In this document: piece by piece, positions 1 to 7,919 of the stretch
How the letters are laid out: each line of letters begins with the position of its first letter
Numbering within the stretch: position 1 is the stretch's first letter
Assembly: GCF_016735675.1 (NCBI RefSeq)
Contig: NZ_JAERSG010000008.1
Location: 1 to 64,000 of the forward strand
Direction: 5' to 3'
Length of the DNA stretch: 64,000 nucleotides
Origin: Nocardioides baculatus
GTDB lineage: Bacteria; Actinomycetota; Actinomycetes; Propionibacteriales; Nocardioidaceae
Program-made: the position numbers and the translations under genes
Notes under the pieces: generated by a model
Told to the model about the DNA's origin: nothing
Databases searched by the model: none
Seen by the model: only the letters and a program-made list of their open reading frames with translations

Positions 1-33
1 GCTTGCAAGCAAACGGCCAGTGTGTCTTTCGAG

Positions 34-1479
34 TCAGACCAGGACGCCGACACCAGACTGCACTGCTCCGGACCGGCGGGCGACCCACAATGGATGCCCA
101 GAAGCACAGTCACAGTGGGTCTTCCAGCGGTGGTGGCGTCGGCCGAGGGGGCCGGAGTTGTGGGGGCCGGTCTGTCCCGGCGGGGGTTCTCGTCCGGTGT
201 CGCCGTGTCCGGTGTGTTGGTAGGGGACGGGGTGGTCGAGATCGACGTTGCGGCTGGTCGAGGTGGCGTAGGGCCAGTAGTCGCCGCCGGTGACGAGGTG
301 GACCTGGTCGCGCAGGGACTCGGGGTGTTCGTAGGCGGTGTAGCGGACCCGGTTGGACAGGTCCTTGACCGGCTGGACCTTCACCACGCAGCCGCGCAGC
401 ATCTCGTGGAGCCGGGTGAGGGTGACAGGTCCGAGGCCCTCGACGCGGGCAACGGCGTCCGCCCCGTGAAGGGCTGCCTCGTGGAGGTGGACGTGCAGGA
501 CCACCTTCGGTGCGAGGGGGGTGAGATCGATGTGACGGAGGGCGTCGAGGAGGTCCGCGGGGAAGGCGTACGCACGAGCAGGCGAGTCATCCTCGGGCTC
601 TGGCTCCGGCTCGGGCTCGTCGAGGTCCAAGTCGAGGTCGAGGTTGAGGTCGAGCGAGGGCTCGGGGTCTGCCTCGTCATCGTGTTCGGACTCGCGACTC
701 TTCCCAGAGTCGGTGTGCTCGAGCAGGAGCGTGAACAGCTCGGCGGGTCGGGCGAGCCAGCCGAACGCGAGGGCGCGGAGCTCGTCGGGGCTGGCGTCGG
801 GGTGGAGGGGGTCGATGATCTCCGCGACGCGGTGGACGATGGCGTCGACCGCGACGGCGTCGCCGGCTTCGAGGCGGGCGATGAGGGTGCGCAGGCCGTA
901 CTCGTCGGTGCGACCGAGGCCGAGGTAGCGGCGGCGGCGTTCGGCCTCGCACCGCTCCTCATGCAGGGCGGGGTCGGCCTCGATGACCTTCGCCTCCGCC
1001 ACTTCGAGCACCCGGCCGGGTGCTTCGGAGGCGATCATCCGGGACACGGCGGTGTCGACGACGCGGACCTTGTCGGCGGGTAGGTGGCGCGAGAGCTTGG
1101 CGACCTTGCGGGCGACCCAGACCTCGCAGTCGCCGCGGCGGGTGACGGCCCAGGTCAGCGGGAGGCGGTGCTCGAGGTCGAGGACGTCGGCGAGCATGTG
1201 CTGCGTGGCGGTGACGCCGGCATGCCGGGCCAGGGCGATCTCGCCGAGGCAGAAGTCCTGCACGCGCGGGGTGCCGTCACCGCCGAGCTGTCGCAGGACG
1301 TTCCCGATCCGGCGGGCGATGCGGCCGTCGGGGCCTTCGGTGGGATCGGTCGAGTGGATGGCCGCCCACGCGGAGAGCACTTCGAGCTTGGCGACCTCGG
1401 CGAGGCGGGACGCTCGCTCGGCCTCGGACGCGGCGGCCAGGAGGCGTTCCGCGTCGAGGTCGAGGAGGTCGGTGTTCAT
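34..1479 (-). CDS. DUF222 / HNH endonuclease family protein
   Basis: Predicted HNH nuclease of the DUF222 (13E12 repeat) family, a group usually present in many copies in actinobacterial genomes and of unknown cellular role. Of 481 residues, about 20-260 are the DUF222 part. Residues 269-298 are an acidic linker of alternating Leu-Asp and Glu-Pro. The C-terminal 80 residues hold the nuclease signature: DLDH, then HNSGPL, then RRHHRWKTH. Many relatives have Cys directly before DLDH; here it is Val. The ATG at 1477-1479 fits a TAGCGT hexamer six bases upstream. It is a single gene with no operon partner in view. The family call is firm; the biological role is unknown. Confidence 0.85.
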   Translation of the reverse strand: MNTDLLDLDAERLLAAASEAERASRLAEVAKLEVLSAWAAIHSTDPTEGPDGRIARRIGNVLRQLGGDGTPRVQDFCLGEIALARHAGVTATQHMLADVLDLEHRLPLTWAVTRRGDCEVWVARKVAKLSRHLPADKVRVVDTAVSRMIASEAPGRVLEVAEAKVIEADPALHEERCEAERRRRYLGLGRTDEYGLRTLIARLEAGDAVAVDAIVHRVAEIIDPLHPDASPDELRALAFGWLARPAELFTLLLEHTDSGKSRESEHDDEADPEPSLDLNLDLDLDLDEPEPEPEPEDDSPARAYAFPADLLDALRHIDLTPLAPKVVLHVHLHEAALHGADAVARVEGLGPVTLTRLHEMLRGCVVKVQPVKDLSNRVRYTAYEHPESLRDQVHLVTGGDYWPYATSTSRNVDLDHPVPYQHTGHGDTGREPPPGQTGPHNSGPLGRRHHRWKTHCDCASGHPLWVARRSGAVQSGVGVLV

Positions 1480-1485
1480 GCCTTC

Positions 1486-1491
1486 ACGCTA
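1486..1491 (-). promoter_or_regulatory. -10 hexamer, leaderless promoter of DUF222/HNH gene
   Basis: Reads TAGCGT on the minus strand, with exactly six bases to the ATG. No Shine-Dalgarno sequence is present. Confidence 0.5.
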
Positions 1492-1584
1492 GCGATGACC
1501 ACCGACAGTCAGACCCGGGATTCACGCTCAGATCCACATTCCGGACAACTGTTTTCGAGAGTCTGAGCGATACACCTGAGTCAG

Positions 1585-1660
1585 TGGTTTCGAGGCTCGT
1601 CGCTGGCGCTCCTCGCACCTCAACCACCGAGCAACCCGGGCGCTCCTCGCACCTCAACCA
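1585..1660. repeat. GGTTTCG...CTCAACC intergenic repeat with internal duplication
   Basis: Starts TGGTTTCGAGG and runs to CACCTCAACCACCG. A 22-base segment, 1605-1626, is repeated exactly at 1639-1660. The GGTTTCG and CTCAACC ends match those of the element at 7834-7886, read on its minus strand. It lies between the DUF222 gene and the 3' end of a response-regulator gene, so it could be a dispersed palindromic repeat and could also act as a transcription end. The rest of 1480-1653 shows no gene. Confidence 0.6.
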
Positions 1661-2316
1661 GCGGAGGGAGCGCGCCCGGTCTCGTACGCCCAGATCGCGA
1701 CCTCGACCCGGTTGCGGGCACCGAGCTTGGCCATGAGGGCGCCGATGTGGGTCTTCACCGTGCTGAGGCTGATGTGGAGCTCGTCCGCGATCTCGTGGTT
1801 GGTACGACCTCGCGCGACGAGGACGAGCACGTCCTCCTCGCGATCGGTCAACGGCGCGATCGGTTGAGCGGGCGCAGCAGGACGTTCCAACGAGGCGAGG
1901 GTGCTCAGCAACCGGCGGGTGATGTCGGGCGAGATGAGGGCGTCGCCTTTCGCGGCCGCCTCGATCGCCTGCACCAGCAAGGCAGGCCCGGCGTCCTTCA
2001 GCAGGAAGCCCCGGGCGCCGGCTCGCAACGCGCCGAGGACGTAGTCGTCGAGGTCGAAGGTCGTGATGATGACCACCGCGAGAGGGTCCGCGACACCGGG
2101 GCCGGCGAGCTGGCGGGTGGCCTCGACGCCGTCGATGCCCGGCATCCGGATGTCGAAGAGGCAGACGTCGGGGCGCAGCTCGCGGGCGACCGCCACGGCC
2201 TCGTGACCGTCCCGCGCCTGGCCGACGACCTCGATCCCGGGCTGCGCGTCGAGGATCATCGTGAGGCCGGTGCGGACGAGGTCCTGGTCGTCGGCGACCA
2301 CCACCCTGATGCTCAT
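1654..2316 (-). CDS. NarL/LuxR-type response regulator
   Basis: DNA-binding response regulator of 220 residues, the normal length. The receiver domain has acidic residues at 9-10, the phosphoacceptor Asp55 in LFDIRMPG, a Thr in VIITTFD and Lys in FLLKDAG. A LuxR helix-turn-helix follows at about 156-207 (LTDREEDVL, ISLSTVKTHI). Its ATG overlaps the stop of the histidine kinase gene by four bases (ATGA), so the two are translationally coupled partners. The upstream membrane-protein gene probably belongs to the same operon. Target genes cannot be read from the sequence. Confidence 0.93.
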   Translation of the reverse strand: MSIRVVVADDQDLVRTGLTMILDAQPGIEVVGQARDGHEAVAVARELRPDVCLFDIRMPGIDGVEATRQLAGPGVADPLAVVIITTFDLDDYVLGALRAGARGFLLKDAGPALLVQAIEAAAKGDALISPDITRRLLSTLASLERPAAPAQPIAPLTDREEDVLVLVARGRTNHEIADELHISLSTVKTHIGALMAKLGARNRVEVAIWAYETGRAPSAG

Positions 2317-3443
2317 GGCGCCACCGAACGCGGCAGCGCGGCCGAGACGGTCCAGCCGCCGGCCGGGTCGGGGCCGGCGGAGAGCGTGCCGCTGAGCAGC
2401 TTGGCCCGTTCGGCCATGCCCATCAGGCCGTAGCCCCCGGTCGTCGCGGGGCGCGCCGCCTGGCCGTCGTCGTGCACACGCAACCGTACGACGTCGGCCT
2501 CGCCGGTGACCTGCACCGTGACCGCCGTGGCGTCGAGCGAGTGGCGGATCGCGTTGGTGACCGCCTCCTGGCAGATCCGGTAGACGGCGACCTCGAGCGG
2601 CTGCGGCAGCCCGGCCAGGTCGCCGGAGCGCGCCACCTGCACGGCAGGGTCCATCCGCGCCAGCTCGTCGAGGTCGCCGATCCCCCGCTGCGGCGCGAAC
2701 TCTGCCGCGTCGCCCTCGCGGAGGACCCGGACGACCGTACGCATCTCGGCCAGCGTCCGCGACGCCTCGGCCTCGATCACCGCCAGCGCCTCGACGGCCG
2801 CCGACGGGTTCGTGGCCGCCACCGCCCGGCCAGCCTGGGCCTGGATCGCGATGGCCGACACGTGGTGGGCGACGGTGTCGTGCAGCTCGCGGGCGAGCTC
2901 GCCGCGCTCGTGGCTACGCACCTGCGCGACCTCGCGCTGGTGCGCGACCGCGCGGTAGCGCATCGCCGCACCGAGGGCGAACGACGCGACCACCACGGTG
3001 GTGCCGCCGACCACGTCCCCGAGGGTCCCGCTGAGCGCGAGACCCAGGCTCACCGGCACCGCGGTGATCGCCGTACCGATCAGGGCCTCGCGACCGGAGC
3101 CCCAGCGGTACAGGGAGTACGGCAGCAGCAGCACGACGACCATCGAGTCGAGCCCGATCTCGGCGACGTCGCCCAGCAGCGTCGGGAGCAACAGCACCAG
3201 CGCGCCCCCGAAGCCGACCGCAGTCGCCGCCAGTGGGTGCGTACGCCGCCACAGCAGGGCCGGGACGACCACGAGCGCGACCGCGACGGCCAGGGGCCGC
3301 ATCGGCAGGTCGGGGCGCAGGATCGCCTCCCCCACGGTCACGACCAGCATCACGCCGACGAGGACCCAGTCCCACCACACCCACGCAGGAGCGCCGGGGG
3401 CGCGGGGCTCGCTCAGGATCGAGCGGAGGGAGGCGGCGAGCAC
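2313..3443 (-). CDS. Sensor histidine kinase (HisKA_3 family)
   Basis: Membrane sensor kinase of 376 residues with a GTG start. About five hydrophobic segments fill residues 25-165. The dimerisation and phosphoacceptor region follows, with His188 in RELHDTVAHH. The C-terminal ATPase domain shows TNAIRHS (N box) and GGYGLMGM (G box). There is no large extracellular domain, so the signal is probably sensed in or near the membrane. It phosphorylates the response regulator encoded immediately downstream with a 4-base overlap, and starts 9 bases after the stop of the small membrane-protein gene. Confidence 0.93.
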   Translation of the reverse strand: MLAASLRSILSEPRAPGAPAWVWWDWVLVGVMLVVTVGEAILRPDLPMRPLAVAVALVVVPALLWRRTHPLAATAVGFGGALVLLLPTLLGDVAEIGLDSMVVVLLLPYSLYRWGSGREALIGTAITAVPVSLGLALSGTLGDVVGGTTVVVASFALGAAMRYRAVAHQREVAQVRSHERGELARELHDTVAHHVSAIAIQAQAGRAVAATNPSAAVEALAVIEAEASRTLAEMRTVVRVLREGDAAEFAPQRGIGDLDELARMDPAVQVARSGDLAGLPQPLEVAVYRICQEAVTNAIRHSLDATAVTVQVTGEADVVRLRVHDDGQAARPATTGGYGLMGMAERAKLLSGTLSAGPDPAGGWTVSAALPRSVAP

Positions 3444-3452
3444 GTGTGCAGC

Positions 3453-3908
3453 CTAGAGAGCGGACGCGCCCGTGCGCGGCCACGACCACGCGGACCGCAG
3501 GACGTACACCAGCACGAGGACCTCGGTCCCGACCCCGAGTCCGTAGAAGCCGAGCCACTCGCCGCCACTGAGGTTGAACAGCGACACGGGGATGTAGAGC
3601 GCGCCGACCCCGAGGTTGAGGGGGCGACTCACGCGAGCCGGGAGCGCAGCGGACAGCACGACCATCACGGCCGGGATCCCGACGAGTGTGAGCGCGACGA
3701 TGACGAAGGTCTCGTTGGCGTCGAACTCGAAGACGCGGCCGGCGAGGATGTCCGCGACCACGCCGGGCTTGTAGAGGTTGAGGTGGTCGACGTAGATGTA
3801 GAGGAACATCAGGCTGGTCCAGGCGGCGGCGAGCCTCGCCTTCACCGGCAGCGGGGCGTCGTCGAGGCCGGTCGCGTTCGCGGACGTGCGCAGGGTCGTG
3901 GTGGTCAC
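3453..3908 (-). CDS. Small four-helix membrane protein upstream of a two-component pair
   Basis: Protein of 151 residues with about four hydrophobic segments. Between the first two is a polar stretch with YVDHLNLYKPG. It resembles the DUF6326 family from memory only; the function is unknown. The ATG has a strong ribosome site (GGAAGGAAG). As first gene of the operon with the kinase and regulator, it could be a sensory accessory protein or a regulatory target. That role is inference from position. Confidence 0.7.
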   Translation of the reverse strand: MTTTTLRTSANATGLDDAPLPVKARLAAAWTSLMFLYIYVDHLNLYKPGVVADILAGRVFEFDANETFVIVALTLVGIPAVMVVLSAALPARVSRPLNLGVGALYIPVSLFNLSGGEWLGFYGLGVGTEVLVLVYVLRSAWSWPRTGASAL

Positions 3909-3927
3909 GGTCTTCCTTCCGATCGAG

Positions 3928-3940
3928 GTGGTGACACCAC
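3928..3940. promoter_or_regulatory. 13-base inverted repeat upstream of the membrane-protein/kinase operon
   Basis: GTGGTG and CACCAC arms around one central base, 20 bases upstream of the ATG at 3908. It sits where an operator or promoter-proximal site would be. A short GC-rich palindrome can occur by chance. Confidence 0.3.
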
Positions 3941-4001
3941 GATCACGGGATCCGCGCCTCGTTCCATCGGACTGGAGGCCCGTCTCCGCTGGCCTCAGGT
4001 A

Positions 4002-4799
4002 CTAGACGTGCCGCCGCCGCGCGACGTGCAGCACGGCACCCCACCCGCGGCGCAGCAGCCCGTCCGGCCGCTCGGCCAGCCGCCGACGGATCTCGCCGTA
4101 CAACCGCTCGCGCTGCCACGGCTCCATCGCGATGTGCCCGGAGAAGGTGTCGAGCAGCGCGAGGTAGCCCTCGGCGTCGTAGTCGACCTCCCAGTCGACG
4201 TGGCGCACTTGCAGGTCGTCGAAGAGCCCGCTCGCCTCGATCTCGTCGCGCTGGTCGGGCAGCTCGTCCGGGCGCGCGTACGCCGCCCCTCCCGGCACGC
4301 CCTCGCCGATCTCGTCGTAGACGTCCTGGAGCTCGCGGAAGATCGGGTCGCCACCCTCGGGGAAGACGTGGGTCGCGCTCCAGAAGGCGAGGTGGCCGCC
4401 GGGCCGCAGCAGCTCCCACGCCCGCCGGTAGCGGATCTCCGGATCGAGCCAGTGCCAGGACGTGGCAGCGAGCACGAGGTCGTACGCCGTCCCGTCCGGC
4501 ACCACGTCCTCGAACCGGCCGTGCCGCACGTCCACGTCCGGGTACGCCGCCAGGTTGCGGCGCGCGACCTCCACGAGCGCCGGGCCCGGATCGACGCACG
4601 TGATCGCGAAGCCGCGGCGGGCGAGCGGGATCGTGGCCTTCCCGGTCGCGCAGCCGATCTCGAGGAGCCGGTCCCCCGGCGACAGATCAGCTAGGTCGAC
4701 GAGCGAGTCGAACAGCGAGTCCGGGTAGTCGGGTCGCGCCTGCTGGTAGCGCTCGGCCGCCGAGTCGAAGGTCATCGCCAGCGGGCGGTCGTCGGCCAT
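4002..4799 (-). CDS. Class I SAM-dependent methyltransferase
   Basis: Methyltransferase of unknown substrate, 265 residues from the ATG at 4797-4799. An in-frame start 48 bases further upstream would add a Cys-rich tail with no ribosome site and is less likely. The N-terminal motif SAAERYQQARPDYP is typical of the UbiE/COQ5-like type-11 group. Motif I is LLEIGCATGKA and the acidic ribose-binding residue follows in CVDPGP. VLAATSWHWLDP is the usual post-motif signature. The ATG lies six bases after GATGAT, possibly a leaderless promoter. It is a single gene, with no pathway context. Confidence 0.85.
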   Translation of the reverse strand: MADDRPLAMTFDSAAERYQQARPDYPDSLFDSLVDLADLSPGDRLLEIGCATGKATIPLARRGFAITCVDPGPALVEVARRNLAAYPDVDVRHGRFEDVVPDGTAYDLVLAATSWHWLDPEIRYRRAWELLRPGGHLAFWSATHVFPEGGDPIFRELQDVYDEIGEGVPGGAAYARPDELPDQRDEIEASGLFDDLQVRHVDWEVDYDAEGYLALLDTFSGHIAMEPWQRERLYGEIRRRLAERPDGLLRRGWGAVLHVARRRHV

Positions 4800-4968
4800 G
4801 CCGTGATCATCGCACCAGCACACCGGGCACGACTCGATCAACGTCAAGGCGAACCTGACTAGACCACTGGGTCAAGCTTCGTCGCGTCGCACGCGCGGGA
4901 CGCCCGACATCTGGCAGTGTCTTCGCGGGCTACCTCGTGGGGAGGGAGCAGATCGAGGGGCATCACAC

Positions 4969-5160
4969 GTGGACGACGGCTTGCGCGAGAAACTGGCGAC
5001 GCTGGGACAGAGGATCGAGGTCGCCACCTACGAGCGACAGATCGCGGTGGACGAGGTACGAGAGCTGATGGCGATCCACCACGCCGAGCTGCAGCTGCCG
5101 CGCGTGGCCGAGCTGACCCTGCTCTCCCACGGCGCGCTGCACGCCATGCTGCCCGACTGA
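4969..5160 (+). CDS. Small hypothetical protein (63 aa)
   Basis: Starts with GTG, with a purine-rich ribosome site (GATCGAGGGG) ending about eight bases upstream. The product is soluble, mildly acidic and mostly helical by composition (ERQIAVDEVRELMAIHHAEL). I recognise no domain. It is the only plus-strand gene in this stretch and ends before the shared hairpin at 5180-5201. The protein is plausible but not proven. Confidence 0.45.
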   Translation: MDDGLREKLATLGQRIEVATYERQIAVDEVRELMAIHHAELQLPRVAELTLLSHGALHAMLPD

Positions 5161-5176
5161 CCGACCCCGGACATGC

Positions 5177-5201
5177 AAAAGTCCCCGCCGTGGCGGGGAC
5201 T
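5177..5201 (-). terminator. Intrinsic terminator after the bL37 gene
   Basis: A stem of AGTCCCCGCC paired with GGCGGGGACT (5180-5189 with 5192-5201), followed on the minus strand by TTTTGC. It lies 27 bases after the bL37 stop. From the plus side it may also end the 63-residue gene. Confidence 0.8.
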
Positions 5202-5228
5202 CTCACGATGACGTGTCAGAAAGACGCG

Positions 5229-5303
5229 TCAGGCGTTGGGGCGCTTGCCGTGGTTCGCGCCCTTCTTCTTGCGAGCGCGGCGCTTGCGTCCGGTCTTGCC
5301 CAT
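5229..5303 (-). CDS. 50S ribosomal protein bL37 (24 aa)
   Basis: Tiny gene whose product reads MGKTGRKRRARKKKG then ANHGKRPNA, 24 residues. The very basic body and the closing NHGKRPN match bL37, the short large-subunit protein known from mycobacterial ribosome structures and encoded across Actinobacteria. An excellent ribosome site, AGGAGGA, lies just before the ATG at 5301-5303, and a strong intrinsic terminator follows. It sits directly downstream of sigR-rsrA on the same strand, so it may be read from the SigR promoter as well as from its own. Confidence 0.88.
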   Translation of the reverse strand: MGKTGRKRRARKKKGANHGKRPNA

Positions 5304-5368
5304 AGTCGTCCTCCTGAAGTCGGTGCTCGGAGCAGTCTCTCAAAGGAGACGGCGAGGAGCCAATCGGC

Positions 5369-5641
5369 TCAGGAGCCGCTCTCGCTGATCTGGATCCGCA
5401 CCTCGCGCAGCTGGAGGCGTACGCGGTCGCGCAGCGACTCCGGTGCGGACTCCGAGCAGGACCTCTGGACGAGCTGCTTGACCGCCTTCTGGAGGTCGTG
5501 GCGCTCGAGGCAGGGGCCGCACTCGCGCAGGTGCATCTCGACGACCGCGCAGTCGGCCTGGTCGAGCTCGTTGTCGATGAAGTAGACGATGCGCTCGATG
5601 TAGTCGACGCAGTCGTCCTTGCCGTGCTCGTGCTCGCTCAC
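5369..5641 (-). CDS. rsrA: Mycothiol-system anti-sigma factor RsrA
   Basis: Zinc-binding anti-sigma factor of 90 residues that holds SigR inactive until disulfide stress oxidises its cysteines and releases zinc. The ZAS signature is clear: HLRECGPC gives His-x3-Cys-x2-Cys at about 38-45, with an extra Cys at 11 (KDDCVDY), Cys31 (QADCAVV) and Cys62 (QRSCSES). The ATG overlaps the sigR stop (ATGA), so the pair is made in step. Name and role rest on this motif plus the conserved sigR-rsrA arrangement. Confidence 0.93.
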   Translation of the reverse strand: MSEHEHGKDDCVDYIERIVYFIDNELDQADCAVVEMHLRECGPCLERHDLQKAVKQLVQRSCSESAPESLRDRVRLQLREVRIQISESGS

Positions 5642-6300
5642 GACGCGCTCCCCTCACCAGCAGGAACAGCGGCGGGAACGGTGCTGGCCGGCAGCAGGTC
5701 GTTGGTCCGGACGTAGTCGGCGAGCATGTCGCGCAGCTGGCGACGCCCGCGGTGGAGGCGAGACATCACGGTGCCGATCGGCGTGTCCATGATCTCGGCG
5801 ATCTCCTTGTAGGGGAAACCCTCGACGTCGGCGAGGTAGACCGCGAGCCGGAACTCCTCGGGAAGGCGCTGCAGCGCGTCCTTCACCTCGGAGTCGGGCA
5901 GGTGCTCCAGCGCCTCCATCTCCGCCGACCGCAGGCCGGTGGACGAGTGCGACTCCGCGCGGGCGAGCTGCCAGTCCTCGACGTCCTCGGACATCGACTG
6001 CTGCGGCTGGCGCTGCTTCTTGCGGTAGGAGTTGATGTAGGTGTTGGTGAGGATCCGGTAGAGCCAGGCCTTGAGGTTGGTGCCGGGCTTGAACTGGTGG
6101 AAGGCGCTGTAGGCCTTCGCGAAGGTCTCCTGCACCAGGTCCTCGGCGTCAGCGGGGTTGCGGGTCATCCGCATCGCCGCGCCGTAGAGCTGGTCGAGGA
6201 ACGGCAGGGCGTCGCGCTCGAAGCGCGCCGACCGCTGGTCGTCGGTCTCGTCCTCGCGGGAGATCTCGGTGGACATCTCGTCCTGGAGCGATTCAGTCAT
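5638..6300 (-). CDS. sigR: ECF sigma factor SigR (SigH), thiol-oxidative stress
   Basis: Group IV sigma factor of 220 residues that directs the disulfide-stress regulon. Region 2 shows [14 protein letters not shown] and [18 protein letters not shown]; region 4 shows [23 protein letters not shown] and [16 protein letters not shown] place the start at the ATG 6298-6300 (MTESLQ) because the SigR-type promoter at 6378-6404 would begin transcription near 6371, downstream of the longer in-frame start at 6426. Streptomyces SigR is known to have a longer unstable form, so the upstream frame may still be used from another promoter. RsrA is encoded in overlap. Confidence 0.95.
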   Translation of the reverse strand: MTESLQDEMSTEISREDETDDQRSARFERDALPFLDQLYGAAMRMTRNPADAEDLVQETFAKAYSAFHQFKPGTNLKAWLYRILTNTYINSYRKKQRQPQQSMSEDVEDWQLARAESHSSTGLRSAEMEALEHLPDSEVKDALQRLPEEFRLAVYLADVEGFPYKEIAEIMDTPIGTVMSRLHRGRRQLRDMLADYVRTNDLLPASTVPAAVPAGEGSAS

Positions 6301-6377
6301 CGCTTCCCACAGTACCGCCGGGGTCGGCGGCACCGTAGTCGTCGGGCGTTCGAGGGTCAGTGACTGCACACAGCATG

Positions 6378-6404
6378 AACACCTCACCCCGTCCGGGGAT
6401 TCCC
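6378..6404 (-). promoter_or_regulatory. SigR-dependent promoter (autoregulation)
   Basis: On the minus strand GGGAAT (6399-6404), exactly 18 bases, then GTT (6378-6380). This is the published SigR/SigH consensus with the preferred spacing. It lies inside the last codons of the hydrolase gene and about 78 bases upstream of the sigR ATG. It predicts the positive feedback loop known for SigR. Confidence 0.88.
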
Positions 6405-7037
6405 CACGACCTCGCGGACCAGCCATTCGAGCGTCGACTCGACCACGATGCCCATCGCCTCGTCCTGGCTGACCTCGCCGCGGGCCGGGACCTTCAGCCC
6501 GTGGTCACCACCGGGGATCACGACCATCTCGACGTCGCCGGGGAACTCCTCGGGCCGGCCCATCGGGTCGCGCTCGCCCTGCACGACGAGGGTCGGCAGC
6601 CCGGCACCGAGCAGCTCGGGGAGCCGCGTGGGCTCGGTCCGCCCGGGCTGGTGGAGCGGGAAGGAGAGGGCCAGGCAGCCGGTCGCGCCCAGCGCACGCG
6701 CCGTACGGGCGGCGGAGCGGGCACCGGCCGAGCGGCCACCCACGACGAGGGGCGTACGCACGCGCATCACGTCGGCGGCACAGGTCAGTGCGGCGTCGAG
6801 GGTCGGCGGGGCGGTGGCGACCTTGCGGCCGGCGACCCGCCACGGCTGCTCGAAGAGGACGACGCTGACGCCCTGCGCGGGCAGCGCGTCGGCCAGCGCC
6901 CACAGGTCGCGCGACTCGATGCCGCCGCCGGCGCCGTGGCTCAGCAGCAGCGTCGCGATCGGGCTGGTCGCGCGTCGGGTGTGGAGGCGGCCCTCGCCGT
7001 GGGGCGTGTCGACCGTGCGGACGGAGGCCTTCTTCAC
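6384..7037 (-). CDS. Alpha/beta-hydrolase family protein (KANL3/Tex30-like)
   Basis: Cytosolic alpha/beta-fold hydrolase of 217 residues with unknown substrate. [10 protein letters not shown] is the oxyanion loop, GGRSAGAR carries the nucleophile Ser, [10 protein letters not shown] carries the acid and GGDHGL the His, so the triad is complete. The GTG at 7035-7037 overlaps the stop of the SRAP gene (GTGA), which ties the two genes together. The last seven codons double as the sigR promoter. Confidence 0.85.
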   Translation of the reverse strand: MKKASVRTVDTPHGEGRLHTRRATSPIATLLLSHGAGGGIESRDLWALADALPAQGVSVVLFEQPWRVAGRKVATAPPTLDAALTCAADVMRVRTPLVVGGRSAGARSAARTARALGATGCLALSFPLHQPGRTEPTRLPELLGAGLPTLVVQGERDPMGRPEEFPGDVEMVVIPGGDHGLKVPARGEVSQDEAMGIVVESTLEWLVREVVGNPRTG

Positions 7038-7783
7038 GACGTGGCCTCCAGCGGCACGACGAGCTCGGGCCCGTTGTTGCGCACGTTGCTCACCAGCGTC
7101 GGCACTGCGTAGGCCTCGAGCCGGCCGGGCGCGGCCGGCACCAGGAGCGAGGTGTCGCCCGGGTGGGTCGGGTCGAGCCACTCGTGCCAGCGGTCCTTCT
7201 CGACCATCAGCGGCATCCGGTCGTGGATGTGGCCGAGCGAGTCCTCGGCCTGCGTGGTCAGGACCGTGCAGGTCCAGCGGAACCGGTCGGGGTCGTCCTC
7301 GTCCCTGGTCGGGTCGCGCCAGATCTCGTAGAGCCCGGCCATCGCGAGCACTCCCCCGTCCTTGGGACGGATGAAGAAGGGCTGCTTGACCGGCTTGCCC
7401 TTCGCAGTGGTCTGCGAGGTGGGGTACCACTCGAAGTAGCCGTCGGCGGGCAGCAGCGCACGCCGGGAGGCGAACGCCTTGCGGTAGGCCGGCTTCTCGG
7501 CGACGGTCTCCATCCGCGCGTTGATCATCCGGTTGCCGATGGACGGGTCCTTGGCCCACGACGGGACCAGGCCCCAGGTGAAGACCCTGAGCTGGCGCTG
7601 GGGCGGCTCCGTCCTGTCGGGGCCGGACTCACGCGAGGGCGGCCGCTCGACGACGGCGTAGACCTCCTTGGTCGGCGCCACGTTGTAGTCCGCGGCCAGC
7701 GGCGCGGCGATCCGGCTCTCGACGACCTCGAACTCCTCGATGAGGTCGTCGGAGTCGCGGGACGAGGCGTAGCGGCCGCACAT
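7034..7783 (-). CDS. SOS response-associated peptidase (SRAP, HMCES/YedK-like)
   Basis: Protein of 249 residues that forms a covalent crosslink with abasic sites in single-stranded DNA through Cys2, shielding them from breakage. MCGRYASS gives the catalytic Cys2 after removal of Met1. The conserved Asn is in ADYNVAPT, the Glu in DGYFEWYP, and the active-site His in HDRMPLMV. All four expected residues are present. It is the first gene of an operon with the hydrolase. The ATG is preceded by TAGGGT at six bases. Confidence 0.93.
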   Translation of the reverse strand: MCGRYASSRDSDDLIEEFEVVESRIAAPLAADYNVAPTKEVYAVVERPPSRESGPDRTEPPQRQLRVFTWGLVPSWAKDPSIGNRMINARMETVAEKPAYRKAFASRRALLPADGYFEWYPTSQTTAKGKPVKQPFFIRPKDGGVLAMAGLYEIWRDPTRDEDDPDRFRWTCTVLTTQAEDSLGHIHDRMPLMVEKDRWHEWLDPTHPGDTSLLVPAAPGRLEAYAVPTLVSNVRNNGPELVVPLEATS

Positions 7784-7789
7784 GTCACG

Positions 7790-7795
7790 ACCCTA
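7790..7795 (-). promoter_or_regulatory. -10 hexamer, leaderless promoter of the SRAP gene
   Basis: TAGGGT on the minus strand, six bases before the ATG at 7781-7783. No Shine-Dalgarno sequence. Confidence 0.5.
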
Positions 7796-7833
7796 GCCGG
7801 GCGCGACGGAGTCGCGCACGGCCTGGGTCGGGA

Positions 7834-7886
7834 GGTTGAGCAAGCGCGCGAGCGAGCCTGCGAGCACGCGACCGCGCGACGAAACC
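7834..7886. repeat. GGTTTCG...CTCAACC stem-loop repeat, second copy
   Basis: Read on the minus strand it begins GGTTTCGTCGCGCGG and ends GCTTGCTCAACC, with a GC-rich middle full of complementary GCGAGC/GCTCGC blocks. The ends match the element at 1585-1629. It fills the gap between the SRAP gene and the 3' end of the GGDEF-like gene. Confidence 0.6.
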
Positions 7887-7919
7887 AACCCCGGTCCGAA
7901 CGCTGTCGGCGCCAGCCGC

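Noticed and set aside
2472-4694. 740-codon open frame on the plus strand opposite the kinase and methyltransferase genes
   Set aside because: Composition is Arg/Gly/Asp/His-rich without any domain, and the opposite strand has clear genes. High GC content leaves long antisense frames open.
6301-6426. N-terminal 42-residue extension of SigR
   Set aside because: It begins upstream of the SigR promoter transcript start and overlaps the hydrolase gene. A longer form from another promoter remains possible but is not supported here.
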